A stretch of DNA of 64,000 nucleotides from an uncultured Eubacteriales bacterium (GCA_900543915.1 UQTB01000008.1:1-64000); one strand, 5' to 3'. Counted from the first letter of the stretch, positions 33,494 to 42,403 are shown. Numbers and translations: made by a program. Notes: generated by a model from the letters alone, not told the origin.

Positions 33494-36400
33494 ATGAAAG
33501 ACAATGTAAAAACGGTATCGGAGGTCTGCAGCGCAGGCGAGACCGGCGTTTCGGCCGCAACGGCGGGCGCGGAGACGCTGAAAATCAGGGGCTCGGAATC
33601 ATTGACGACGCCGGTCAGACAAATGGGGGTCAATATGATCGATCTATTCACGGGAGAAAATCGGTTCATCATGGAAGACAGAACCATTCCCAACGGAGAG
33701 ACGCTTCCGCTCTCCGTCTTTCACGTTCACAATTACGGTCAGAGAAGCAACAAAAATTACGTGCTTTCAAACGGAGCCGGGACGGAAGATCTGCATGTAG
33801 GAAAGGGCTGGAAGCTGAATGTGCAGCAATATATGCTGCCGACCGGAAAGACTGCGGACGGAGAGATCGCCTATATCTATGTGGATGCCTTGGGAAATGA
33901 AATCGGGTTTGCCGCCGACAAGCGTTACTTGCAGACGGGGGACGCGGTGATCGAACGGACGGAATTCAAAGACGTGGAGGGCATGGGCCTGACGTATCGG
34001 GATCTGACGCTCCGGGATCGGCAGGGCAATCGGCTGTTCTTTGACGGCGACGGCAAACTGATTAAAATCGAAAGCAGATTCAGCGACGGAATTGTAATCA
34101 GTTATCGAGACGGCAGGATTTCCGCAATAGACGCGGCGAACGGAAAAAAGGCGAAATTCTCTTATAACGCCGGGGCGGAGCTGTCTCAGATCGAATTTTC
34201 GGACGGCACCGTTCTGGAATATGCTTACCGGAGCGGACTGCTGACGAAGGTGACGAAAAAGAACGGAGACGCGCCTTATGCCCGGTTTTGTTATGACGCA
34301 AATCTGGCCCTTACGGATATGATAGATGCGTCGGGGTATCGCCTGAATCTATCCTATGCGGAATCAAAAGTCTCTGCCATCACCGACTATGCCTCGGCAA
34401 AAAAGATCGACGTAAACGGCCTGACGCATTATGCGGCGGAAGACGGGGAGGCGCAGGCGTTTTCGCTGCAGGACGGAACGGCGATATATACCAAAACAGG
34501 GAAACAGATGAAAGTCCGGTATCGGGGAAAGACTGCGCTTATTTCCACGCAGACCGGGATGGGGCGTTTTTATCAGTTTAACGAAAAGGGGCGCTGCGTC
34601 GTCCGATACGACGGGGAAGAGATGAGCGGCAACTTCAATGCGTTTGCGCCGGAGAATATCGGAGGATACAGCGTTCAGAGCGCAGACGGCGTGCGGATGA
34701 TTCAGGCCTATCCCATGGCGGAAAATCTGATCGACAAAACGCATTGGTCGGGCAGCGGTATGAAGACTGCGGTGAGCGAGCTGTCGTCCGAACGGTCCGT
34801 TTACGCGGCATTGGAGACGAGCAGTGCGGAGTCCGGCTCCAAATACGGCGTGCAGGATCCGTCCGCAGCGTACCGGCAGGGGGAAACTTACGTGTTCTCT
34901 GCCTTTCTCAAAGTGGATCTGACGCCGGGAACGGGCAATCCGGAGCCGTCCGTCGAACTGTGCTGCGAGGTGCATTACAGCGACAATTCGACGGAGACAT
35001 ACGTCTCCCGCTACGATCCGCAGGAAAAAAACTGGCAGTATACGGCAGTTGCCGTTCCCATTCTGAAGGCGGGCGTAAAATACGTCAGCGCTTTCGCGAA
35101 GGTTGATAATTACGGGGGAAAGGCATTCTTTGACGATATCCGGTTCTGCCGCGGCGCGGAGATCCGCTCGGAAATCTTACCGCAGCTGTACGCTGCGGAC
35201 GGCACGGGATATCTCTTTTCCGAAATTACGAAGGTAACTTATGAGCGCGGGGGAAAAACGGAATCTCAGACGGGAAAAATAACCGCGGGCGATTTCTCGT
35301 ATATGATCAAGCACCCGACCGAAATAGCGGTTTCGGGTAAAATCGTCGCTACGGGGGTGACTTCGGGCAAAACAACGCTGACCGCGGGCGGTCAAACGCA
35401 CCGGCTTCTTGCATGCGATTATCTTGCCGAAGGGAGAATCAAGACGGTGCAGGAGGAAGGCACGATAGAATCGCGGAAAAATTCACAGGGACTGACAGAA
35501 TATACCAAGTCTGTCGACCGCTTCGGCTATTCCTTTGAGTCGACGGCGGCGTACGACTCCTTGAAACGCCTGACGAAGGAGACGGACTTCCGCGGGCGGG
35601 AATACACTTACGGTTACGGCAAATACGAAAACGTCAAACAGGCCGCTCTCCGCGCGGTCTGCGCAGACGGCACGGAACTGAAACAGGTGACTGAGCAGAC
35701 CTATACCGCCTTTGACTTTTATCCCGATAAAATTTACGATGAGCGCTATCTGGACGACGAGGGAACCCCGCTCTTTGCGGCGGCGGTATTCGACAGTGCG
35801 GATTCCCGTCTGAAAAACCTGACCCTGCCGGACGGGCAGACAATAACGTTTTCCAAAACGGACGAAAATGCGGAGAAGATGACGGCGGCGGTTGCCTCCG
35901 GCGAGACGGCGCAGAATCTGAAGGTCGAACGCACTTATACCGCAGGGTATCTGACGAAGCTGTGCTGCGGCGAAGATGAAGACGTTTTGACTTATACCTT
36001 TGAGTACGACGGATTCGGCAACAGAACGGCCTGCTTCCTGAACGGAAGTCTGCTGAAAAAATACCTGCATTATCGCGAAGCAAATTATCTTCCGCTGCCG
36101 GGACAGTACCATAATTACGACGAAATCACCTATGCCACGGGCAAGATGCGGTATGACGAATTCGATAAACGCGGACGGTTGGTCAGCAGAAAGGAGAGGG
36201 ACGGCGGCACCGCGTATCAGGAGGTTCTCAGAATAGAGTATTTCCCGGGAAAAGACTATATCTCCAAAGTAATTGACAAAAGCGCGGCGATCCAATATAA
36301 TGAAGGTAACAGCGCGGATAAGTGGCTGACGAGCGTTTTTTCTTACAATATCAAGGGGGAACTGACCGGTGTAAGCAATACGGGATACCGCACCGCAAAT

Positions 36401-38257
36401 GATACGGTCGTGACGGAAAACGGGCGGATTACGTCCGAAAAGACGGAAATCGCCCCCTATCTGTCGCAGAAAACCGAGTATCGTTACGAGGAAAGAAGCG
36501 CCGGCGGCGTTTATCCCGACCATCGCCCGGTGGAAGTGCAGAACTATTATCATGACGGAACGGGCTATGCGGCGTATCCCGCATACTGCTATGATTACGA
36601 CGAGCTGGGACGGGTTGTCGGCGAGGGAATGGCGGACAGAACGGAGTTCAGCGTTCAGTATCAGTATAAAAAGCGCAAAAAACTCGTAAACGGCGCCGTT
36701 ACGGATGATACCGCCGAAACAAATTACATTGAGAAGATGAGCTATCGGCGCAGGGGCTGGAATCTCGGAGAAGAAACCTATACTTACGACGAAAACGGCA
36801 ACATTACGGAAATCAGGGACGGCGACAATATTTCCAAATTCTGGTATGACGGGGCAAATCGGATTGTCAGAGAATTAAATGAAAATACCGAAATCAGCTA
36901 TGAATACGACGAGAAGGGAAATATTATTTCGACGGATGCGCAGTACGTTAATGAAGATGTTAGAATTCCTTTGGCGATTCAAAGATATTATTATACGGCA
37001 ACGGGGGGAATAACCGGTTTTGAGCATTCTGCTATAGTTCATCCAGGTACGGGGCAAACGGTATTTCCGATATGTACAGAGTATAATGCCGGCGGATATC
37101 CTTTGAATTATTTGGGCAAAGAAATTATCTGGGATGGCTCCCGCATGGCGCAGATGGGGGAAGTCAAGTACAAGTATAACGCGGAGGGGATCCGTCAGGA
37201 AAAGGAGGTAAACGGCAGAAAGCATATCTATTACACGCAGGGTACAAAACTGCTGGCGGAAAAGATAACGGAAGAAGGGCAGCCGGATATCAACAAGCAG
37301 TATCTCTATGCGGGGGAAAAGCCGATCGGTTTTGTGTTGAACGGGAAGCCTTACCAGTATCTGTACAACGGGCTGGGGAATCTCGTCCGCGTGTTCGATG
37401 CAAAGACGGGGCGTATCGCCGCAGAATACAGTTATACGGCGTTCGGAAGTTGCACGGTAACCAATCATACGGAAGAGAATATCGGGGATCAGAATCCGAT
37501 ACGCTATAAGGGATATTATTACGACGAAGAGACGGGTTTATATTATCTGAAATCGCGGTATTATTCACCCGCTTACAGAATATTTCTTTCTCCCGACGAG
37601 CCGGAATACATGGATCCGAGCGATTTTTCGGGATTGAATCTGTATACGTACTGTTATAACAATCCGATTATACGTACACAGAAGATTAGATCGAGCACAA
37701 CTCCATTTATTCGTTCATCTTCCATGGGAAAAAAAGAGAGGGTGGATCAAAATGTTGATAGCATAGATGATTCAAGTTCAGAATTTAAAATATTTGGATC
37801 AGAAATACGAAGTTCTTTCGGTTGGGATTCTTCTCCTAATTTATATACAGGATTTTGGGGCAGAATTGGCGTATCTTCATATGTTACCAAAACACAGGGG
37901 CAAAATGGTATTTTCTATGCTTTTGCAGGGAGTACGTCAGATGTTATGAACTGGTTCGGCATTACTTATTATGCAGGGATTGGAATGAACTTATTTAATG
38001 TATTTGGGATTGAATTTCAATTTGAAGCGGTTGGGGCTGGTACACAAATTAATTTGGGGCCTTTGAATATTGGTGTAAATGTCAACTTAATTGGCGGTAC
38101 TTCTTTGACAATTGGGTGGAATACAGATTTGGGAGACGGGTTGACGAGAACAGAAGGGATCACAATTGGTATAAACACAGGATTTTTATTAGCAACAATC
38201 CTATGGATATTCAAATTTTTTACAACCGGAGATCCAAGTTTGGTGCCAAGAACATAA
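33494..38257 (+). CDS. RHS-repeat polymorphic toxin protein
   Basis: The protein has 1587 residues. The N-terminal domain (about 1-180, with MGVNMIDLFTGENRF) is of the kind seen before RHS/YD barrels; no signal peptide is visible, so the export route is unknown. Many YD-type repeats follow (for example YDELGRVVGEG, YTYDENGNITEIRDGDN, YEYDEKGNIISTD). The RHS core near the end reads IRYKGYYYDEETGLYYLKSR (from residue 1336) and then FSGLNLYTYCYNNP. From about residue 1392 the sequence changes to an AT-rich, unrelated 196-residue tip, as expected for a swappable toxin domain. The tip has Gly-rich alternating strands (INLGPLNIGVNVNLIGG) and a hydrophobic helix near the end, which suits a membrane-active toxin; this is inference. 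Confidence 0.9.
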   Translation: MKDNVKTVSEVCSAGETGVSAATAGAETLKIRGSESLTTPVRQMGVNMIDLFTGENRFIMEDRTIPNGETLPLSVFHVHNYGQRSNKNYVLSNGAGTEDLHVGKGWKLNVQQYMLPTGKTADGEIAYIYVDALGNEIGFAADKRYLQTGDAVIERTEFKDVEGMGLTYRDLTLRDRQGNRLFFDGDGKLIKIESRFSDGIVISYRDGRISAIDAANGKKAKFSYNAGAELSQIEFSDGTVLEYAYRSGLLTKVTKKNGDAPYARFCYDANLALTDMIDASGYRLNLSYAESKVSAITDYASAKKIDVNGLTHYAAEDGEAQAFSLQDGTAIYTKTGKQMKVRYRGKTALISTQTGMGRFYQFNEKGRCVVRYDGEEMSGNFNAFAPENIGGYSVQSADGVRMIQAYPMAENLIDKTHWSGSGMKTAVSELSSERSVYAALETSSAESGSKYGVQDPSAAYRQGETYVFSAFLKVDLTPGTGNPEPSVELCCEVHYSDNSTETYVSRYDPQEKNWQYTAVAVPILKAGVKYVSAFAKVDNYGGKAFFDDIRFCRGAEIRSEILPQLYAADGTGYLFSEITKVTYERGGKTESQTGKITAGDFSYMIKHPTEIAVSGKIVATGVTSGKTTLTAGGQTHRLLACDYLAEGRIKTVQEEGTIESRKNSQGLTEYTKSVDRFGYSFESTAAYDSLKRLTKETDFRGREYTYGYGKYENVKQAALRAVCADGTELKQVTEQTYTAFDFYPDKIYDERYLDDEGTPLFAAAVFDSADSRLKNLTLPDGQTITFSKTDENAEKMTAAVASGETAQNLKVERTYTAGYLTKLCCGEDEDVLTYTFEYDGFGNRTACFLNGSLLKKYLHYREANYLPLPGQYHNYDEITYATGKMRYDEFDKRGRLVSRKERDGGTAYQEVLRIEYFPGKDYISKVIDKSAAIQYNEGNSADKWLTSVFSYNIKGELTGVSNTGYRTANDTVVTENGRITSEKTEIAPYLSQKTEYRYEERSAGGVYPDHRPVEVQNYYHDGTGYAAYPAYCYDYDELGRVVGEGMADRTEFSVQYQYKKRKKLVNGAVTDDTAETNYIEKMSYRRRGWNLGEETYTYDENGNITEIRDGDNISKFWYDGANRIVRELNENTEISYEYDEKGNIISTDAQYVNEDVRIPLAIQRYYYTATGGITGFEHSAIVHPGTGQTVFPICTEYNAGGYPLNYLGKEIIWDGSRMAQMGEVKYKYNAEGIRQEKEVNGRKHIYYTQGTKLLAEKITEEGQPDINKQYLYAGEKPIGFVLNGKPYQYLYNGLGNLVRVFDAKTGRIAAEYSYTAFGSCTVTNHTEENIGDQNPIRYKGYYYDEETGLYYLKSRYYSPAYRIFLSPDEPEYMDPSDFSGLNLYTYCYNNPIIRTQKIRSSTTPFIRSSSMGKKERVDQNVDSIDDSSSEFKIFGSEIRSSFGWDSSPNLYTGFWGRIGVSSYVTKTQGQNGIFYAFAGSTSDVMNWFGITYYAGIGMNLFNVFGIEFQFEAVGAGTQINLGPLNIGVNVNLIGGTSLTIGWNTDLGDGLTRTEGITIGINTGFLLATILWIFKFFTTGDPSLVPRT

Positions 38258-38282
38258 TTTAATATTAAAAGAGGTGAATTTT

Positions 38283-38966
38283 ATGAAAATAAAAATGGCG
38301 AGTGCAACGTTATTTTGGTGTACGCTTATCTCATTGCCCGTTTCCTTTTCTGTCAGTGCTATCTTGGGAGAAACGGAAATATTCAGCGTTTTAGGCATCA
38401 TTCGATATTCTTGGGTTATGTTGCTGTTCATTCCGATAGGAATTTGCAGCTTTATATGGGGACTGTATTTAAAAAAGAAAGAATTGAAATTCAAGAAAAA
38501 TACCATAGTTGCATTGATCTGTGTGCCTTTGCTCATAGTATTTGGTTCATTTAGATTTTTCTTTTGGCCGACGGTAAGTTATGACGCTGTGTCTATTTTG
38601 GAAATTGAAAATAAACTAAATATAGATATGCCGGATAACTTAAAAATTGCAACACATAAAAGCGATGGCTACAAAACGATTTACGCGCATATAACCGATA
38701 ATAAGGACAAAGAACGATTTGAAGACAGAATCAGAAACGACAGCGATTGGGCAGACTCATTAAATCCCGCAATAAAAGGTTGTTTGCCGCAAAACATACA
38801 ACTGGAAGTCAGCAGATTTGATCATTTTCTAATTTATAATGAAAATGAAAACAGTTTTGAAGAGAGTTCGTTTGATCAGGGTGGTTGCAGCTTACTCTTT
38901 ATAGCTTATAATATAAATCATTCCAAATTGATTATATTAGACGACTATAAAGTAGAATTGAGATAA
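38283..38966 (+). CDS. Membrane protein, candidate immunity protein for the RHS tip
   Basis: The protein has 227 residues with hydrophobic segments near 8-28, 40-62 and 77-97, then a soluble C-terminal part of about 125 residues. It starts 25 bases after the RHS stop with a GAGGTG ribosome site and has the same AT-rich composition as the toxin tip. Position directly behind an RHS tip is where cognate immunity genes lie, and a membrane location would suit a membrane-acting toxin. I do not recognise the family, so immunity is inferred from context only. Confidence 0.65.
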   Translation: MKIKMASATLFWCTLISLPVSFSVSAILGETEIFSVLGIIRYSWVMLLFIPIGICSFIWGLYLKKKELKFKKNTIVALICVPLLIVFGSFRFFFWPTVSYDAVSILEIENKLNIDMPDNLKIATHKSDGYKTIYAHITDNKDKERFEDRIRNDSDWADSLNPAIKGCLPQNIQLEVSRFDHFLIYNENENSFEESSFDQGGCSLLFIAYNINHSKLIILDDYKVELR

Positions 38967-39033
38967 AATAATGATTCTATTTAATATGCGCCTTTATAAG
39001 GTTATTTCGCTTTGAGGGCGCATATAACATAGA

Positions 39034-39227
39034 ACCGATTTCTATCTTGACAAAATTCCGGATACACCAGATAAAGTAAATGAATTGGATTTTCCGGTAA
39101 AAAAAGAATTCAGTTCCCGAACAATTTTTCCGGCTTGAATCTGTATAACGATTGTAATAACAATCCGGTAAATATGTATGACCCGACGGGGCATTTCCAT
39201 TTACCGCGTTATATTGGTTTTAAGTAA
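39034..39227 (+). pseudogene. Decayed second RHS C-terminal tail
   Basis: The frame 39111-39227 encodes NNFSGLNLYNDCNNNPVNMY then DPTGHFHLPRYIGFK and a stop. This is the end of an RHS core (compare FSGLNLYTYCYNNP in the intact gene) running into a short tip. Just upstream, RFLS is readable in another frame at 39036-39047, as in RHS ends that read RFLSPD. There is no start codon or barrel, and frames are broken, so this is a displaced older tail, a typical scar of toxin-tip replacement. Confidence 0.75.
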
Positions 39228-39240
39228 GAGAGGGAAATAT

Positions 39241-39735
39241 ATGAGAAAGTTTATTTTAGTAATTATATCAATGGTATCAATATTTTTAACCGGATGTGTT
39301 TCAGATCCTGAAACATATTATTTTGATGCTGCTGACCTAATCGCCAATACAATAAAAATTGAATTGGTAGAATGTAAAAATGAAAAATTAGAAATGATAG
39401 AAGTAAACGAAAAGAGTATCACAAATTTTGATTATAATGAGGTAGAACCGATTGATAATTTAGATAACAGTCAATTTGAAAGTTTTATTATTGAATTATC
39501 TTCTATAACTTTTCATAAAAGAAATTATTCTGCAAATAAGCCGATTGGAAAAACATTGGTTTTACATCAAAAAAATGGCGATATGATTGTGCTTTCGTGT
39601 ACATTAGTTGATGGCAGAGGTTATGGTTTTGCTTCCAAGTTTGATTCAAATTGTAATTATATAACTCATATTGCGTACTTCGCAGACAGACCTAAATTTG
39701 AGTCATTATTAAATGAATATTTTGTATTTTTATAA
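39241..39735 (+). CDS. AT-rich lipoprotein, candidate orphan immunity protein
   Basis: The protein has 164 residues with lipoprotein signal MRKFILVIISMVSIFLTGC (Cys19). The rest is a small soluble domain with strands such as KTLVLHQKNGDMIVLSCTLV. It starts 13 bases after the stop of the decayed RHS tail, the position expected for an immunity gene of that older tip. I know no family for it. Codon use is very AT-rich compared with the genome, as for the neighbouring tip genes. Confidence 0.65.
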   Translation: MRKFILVIISMVSIFLTGCVSDPETYYFDAADLIANTIKIELVECKNEKLEMIEVNEKSITNFDYNEVEPIDNLDNSQFESFIIELSSITFHKRNYSANKPIGKTLVLHQKNGDMIVLSCTLVDGRGYGFASKFDSNCNYITHIAYFADRPKFESLLNEYFVFL

Positions 39736-40263
39736 AATTTATTAATTAGAAAGATATCGTTTCTGAAAAGAAATCTCTTCTTGTTTGGAGAATATTAGGA
39801 TTGGAAGAATTGATTAAATGAAGAAGTTTGATATTCTGATAATATTGTATTAGTTCCGTTCTTTTCCGGAAGTCATTTATCTATTAAAAATTAGCTGACA
39901 AAAAGATTGAAAAGTATTCGGAAAATCAAAACTATTTTTTATGGATATGGATGGTGGAAATTTGATGCCGGGCTCTGAGGCTTTGGATAAAAGTTATAAT
40001 TCCTATTTAACTTCAATCGTAATCTTTAACAAACAAAATATTTTTATAAAAACAGAAATGGATGTCGGGGGAGCTATGAAAATATTATTGAAAGACGATA
40101 CGTTTCGATGGGACAGCCTTTGCTGTTGATCGGAACGGGAAGGAGAAATACAAAGGCAGTCCGAGCGGTGTGTTTACAATGCTTCGTCTCTGAAGTTCGG
40201 CAATATAAAAAAATAAAACCACAATTATATGTCAGAATCCAATACGCTTTGAGGAATATTATT
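39736..40263 (+). other. AT-rich stretch with gene remnants
   Basis: No intact gene is convincing here. A frameshifted remnant occupies 39941-40193 and is listed separately. The remainder (39736-39940 and 40194-40263) shows no RNA gene, promoter or repeat that I can support. Confidence 0.5.
39941..40193 (+). pseudogene. Frameshifted remnant of a small protein gene
   Basis: One frame reads to MKILLKDDTFRWDS and stops at 40129. The next frame, open through the same spot, reads IRFDGTAFAVDRNGKEKYKG then SPSGVFTMLRL and stops at 40193. The two halves join naturally near 40095 as DD-TIRFDGTAFAV if one base is gained or lost. The result looks like the end of a small soluble protein. It lies in the RHS island, so a dead immunity gene is plausible. 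Confidence 0.45.
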
Positions 40264-40800
40264 ATGATGAAAAAACGATTAAACGACTTACAGAAAACGG
40301 GAGAATTGTGCTTTCTCTATTATGACGAAGACGATACGGAAATCTTTTTGATCGGAACAATCGAAAAAGTCGATCGGGAGTTCTTTGTCATGTCTTGTTA
40401 TACGCTGAATGGGGAGGCAAACGGATTTACATGCAGGTTGATTCAGTCAATTATTAAAATTGAGACAAAGCATGCGTATATAGAATCGGTTCAAAAGCTG
40501 ATCGACGGGGAAAGGCATGCCGCATTTCCCGCGGAGTTTAGGGAGGGAATGCAATGCCTGACAAGTATATTGGATTACGCATATAAAAATCGAAGAGTGT
40601 GTTTTATCGAATTATGCGAAAGTTCTAATGTGGATGCCGTCGGGCTGATCGGGGAATTGGATCGTCAAACAATAATGATGTATTTGTATACGGAGTGCGG
40701 TCAACAAGACGGAGAAGCTGTTTTGGACTATGAGGCGATCAGTTCGGTTACAGTAGGTGGAAAACTGCAAGATCGAATCGAGCGCCTGATGAAAGAGTAA
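40264..40800 (+). CDS. Two-repeat protein of unknown function in the RHS island
   Basis: The protein has 178 residues. Residues 5-80 and 99-175 are two copies of one domain: ELCFLYYDEDD...FLIGTIEKVD...SCYTLNGEANGF matches RVCFIELCESS...GLIGELDR...LYTECGQQDGE, each ending in a strand and a short helix (YIESVQKLI, LQDRIERLM). This looks like a small beta-barrel domain in tandem. A GAGGA ribosome site precedes the ATG. Location after the RHS modules suggests an immunity or accessory role, but nothing in the sequence proves it. A terminator follows at once. Confidence 0.65.
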   Translation: MMKKRLNDLQKTGELCFLYYDEDDTEIFLIGTIEKVDREFFVMSCYTLNGEANGFTCRLIQSIIKIETKHAYIESVQKLIDGERHAAFPAEFREGMQCLTSILDYAYKNRRVCFIELCESSNVDAVGLIGELDRQTIMMYLYTECGQQDGEAVLDYEAISSVTVGGKLQDRIERLMKE

Positions 40801-40802
40801 TG

Positions 40803-40836
40803 AGCGGCCCGCGCGGCAGCGCGGGCTGTTTTTTGG
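40803..40836 (+). terminator. Terminator after the two-repeat protein gene
   Basis: A CCCGCGC/GCGCGGG stem with a four-base loop, flanked by further partial pairing, is followed by CTG and six T residues. Confidence 0.85.
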
Positions 40837-40854
40837 CGCTTCAGCGTGAAAAAT

Positions 40855-40877
40855 CCCCCAGTTCTACTGGGGGAAGA
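40855..40877 (+). repeat. Perfect CCCCCAGT/ACTGGGGG hairpin, IS200/IS605-end-like
   Basis: An eight-base-pair stem with a three-base loop (CCCCCAGT, TCT, ACTGGGGG) stands alone in AT-rich DNA without a T-tract. Ends of IS200/IS605-type elements carry hairpins of this look, so it may be a remnant. No tnpA or tnpB is present. Confidence 0.35.
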
Positions 40878-41029
40878 TAAAAAATTGCTTGAACATTTCA
40901 ATCATAAAAAAGTAACCGTATTGTTAAAGTTAATACAGTTTGATTTACAGTATTTGAAAGGCAGTCCGAGCAGTTTATCTTTGAGGTTTAGTCCCCAAAA
41001 ATCCCCGAAAATGCAAGAAAGTAAAAAAT

Positions 41030-41085
41030 AAAACACAATATATTGTGAATCACTGCCGATGAGAAATTACAATATATTGTGTTTT
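41030..41085 (-). terminator. Long inverted repeat, terminator of tRNA-Gly
   Basis: Two perfect 17-base arms (41030-41046 and 41069-41085) flank a 22-base loop. On the minus strand the structure starts two bases after the tRNA CCA end and is followed by a T-rich tract (complement of 41018-41033), so it should terminate and help trim the tRNA transcript. Confidence 0.75.
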
Positions 41086-41086
41086 G

Positions 41087-41160
41087 TGGAGCAGGTGAAG
41101 GGAATCGAACCCTCCTCTCAAGCTTGGGAAGCTCGCATTCTACCGATGAACTACACCTGC
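41087..41160 (-). tRNA. tRNA-Gly (anticodon CCC)
   Basis: The minus-strand product folds as a standard cloverleaf: acceptor GCAGGTG/CACCTGC, D arm GTTC/GAAT, anticodon stem CGAGC/GCTTG with loop TTCCCAA (anticodon CCC, reading GGG), four-base variable loop, and T arm GAGGG/CCCTT with TTCGATT. The discriminator is T and the CCA end is encoded. It lies at the edge of the AT-rich RHS island. Confidence 0.95.
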
Positions 41161-41178
41161 GGAGAAAGGAAAACAGAC

Positions 41179-41200
41179 CGCCGCACAGGCGGCGTTTTTT
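41179..41200 (+). terminator. Plus-strand terminator upstream of tRNA-Gly
   Basis: CGCCGC and GCGGCG with a four-base loop precede six T residues on the plus strand. It would stop transcripts running antisense through the tRNA gene. Confidence 0.7.
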
Positions 41201-41206
41201 AATCTG

Positions 41207-41235
41207 CTTTTTCAGTATAGCACATTTGATTTGAA
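41207..41235 (-). promoter_or_regulatory. Candidate promoter of tRNA-Gly
   Basis: On the minus strand a TTGCTT-like element, a 17-base spacer and TATACT lie about 50-75 bases upstream of the tRNA 5' end. The -35 match is weak. Confidence 0.45.
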
Positions 41236-41263
41236 AAAGCAACGGACTTTTATGAAAAAATTA

Positions 41264-41292
41264 TTGTGAAATTGAAAAAACTGTGTTATACT
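41264..41292 (+). promoter_or_regulatory. Promoter of the SPFH gene cluster
   Basis: TTGTGA (41264-41269), a 17-base spacer and TATACT (41287-41292), 61 bases before the GTG start. Confidence 0.6.
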
Positions 41293-41353
41293 GTTTACGT
41301 ACAGCGTTCCGGGCTGCGGTCCGGGACGGAATCGCAGTACAGGAGGGCGGAAT

Positions 41354-42403
41354 GTGGCGCTGTTTCTAAAAATTATAGAATGGGTGGATAACTCAAAGGA
41401 TACGATCGTTTACAAATGTCCCACCAACGGGCGGGATATCAATCAGAAGAGTAAACTCATCGTGCGGGAATCGCAGGAGGCGATCTTTGTACACAAGGGG
41501 CAGGTGTGCGATGTCTTCGGGCCGGGCACATATAATCTGAAAACGGAGATCTTCCCGATCTTATCCAAACTCGCCGGCTGGGCATACGGATTTCAGACGC
41601 CCATCGCGGTGGACGTTTATTTTGTCAATACGAAGCAGTTTACCGGGATCAAGTGGGGGACTGCCAATCCCATTATGATGCGCGACCCCGATTTCGGGAT
41701 GATTCGCGTCAGGGGATTCGGCGCGTTTGCTTTCAAGGTCTTTGACTCTGCCGTCTTTTTGCGGGAGCTGTTCGGGACGAATTCTTCCTTCGTCACGTCC
41801 GATATTACGAACTGGCTGAAGACGATGCTTCTTTCTTCTCTCGCAGACACGCTGGGGGAGAGCAAGGTCTCCGCGCTCGATCTCGCGGGCAATACCCTGG
41901 AATTCAACGAGCTGGTCAAAACCAATATTCAGGATAAGTTCAAAGAGCTCGGGCTCACGCTGACCAACCTCTTTATCGAGAACATGACGGTTCCCGAGGA
42001 AGTGGAGAAGGCGATCGACGAGCGTTCCAAGCTGGGCGTTCTGGGAGACAAGACGGACGTCATGATGAAGATTTCCGCGGCGGAAGCGATGCGCGATGCC
42101 GCGAAAAACGAGGGAATGGGAGGCGCGTTTATGGGCGCGGGCGTCGGAATCGGCGCAGGCGCCGGCATGGGCGGGCTCTTTGCGGACGCATTCAAGAGCG
42201 CGCAGCAGCCTGCACAGCAGGCGCCCGCCGCTCCTGCCGCGGGGAAAACCTGTTCCAAGTGCGGCGCCGCGATTTCCGCCGGCGCGAAATTCTGCCCGGA
42301 ATGCGGACAGAAGCAGGAGGCAAAGCGGTTCTGCCCGGAATGCGGCGCGGAGGTCTCCGGCACGGCGAAATTCTGCCCGGAGTGCGGCAGCCGTCTGGGC
42401 TGA
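41354..42403 (+). CDS. SPFH/Band-7-like protein with two zinc ribbons
   Basis: The protein has 349 residues and starts with GTG at 41354, seven bases after AGGAGG; an ATG two bases earlier is in a frame that stops after five codons. The SPFH-like domain covers about 1-230 (ESQEAIFVHKGQVCDVFGPG, MIRVRGFGAFAFKVFD), then comes a Gly/Ala-rich linker and two zinc ribbons with CxxC pairs, CSKCGAAISAGAKFCPECG and CPECGAEVSGTAKFCPECG. Relatives, such as YdjI, assemble at membranes in stress responses. There is no membrane helix at the N terminus, so it may be recruited to the membrane by a partner, possibly the zinc-ribbon membrane protein two genes downstream. Confidence 0.83.
   Translation: MALFLKIIEWVDNSKDTIVYKCPTNGRDINQKSKLIVRESQEAIFVHKGQVCDVFGPGTYNLKTEIFPILSKLAGWAYGFQTPIAVDVYFVNTKQFTGIKWGTANPIMMRDPDFGMIRVRGFGAFAFKVFDSAVFLRELFGTNSSFVTSDITNWLKTMLLSSLADTLGESKVSALDLAGNTLEFNELVKTNIQDKFKELGLTLTNLFIENMTVPEEVEKAIDERSKLGVLGDKTDVMMKISAAEAMRDAAKNEGMGGAFMGAGVGIGAGAGMGGLFADAFKSAQQPAQQAPAAPAAGKTCSKCGAAISAGAKFCPECGQKQEAKRFCPECGAEVSGTAKFCPECGSRLG

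Noticed and set aside
40846..41031. Plus-strand frame of 61 codons after the two-repeat gene
   Set aside because: It starts within the hairpin region, has no ribosome site and ends at the tRNA terminator arm.
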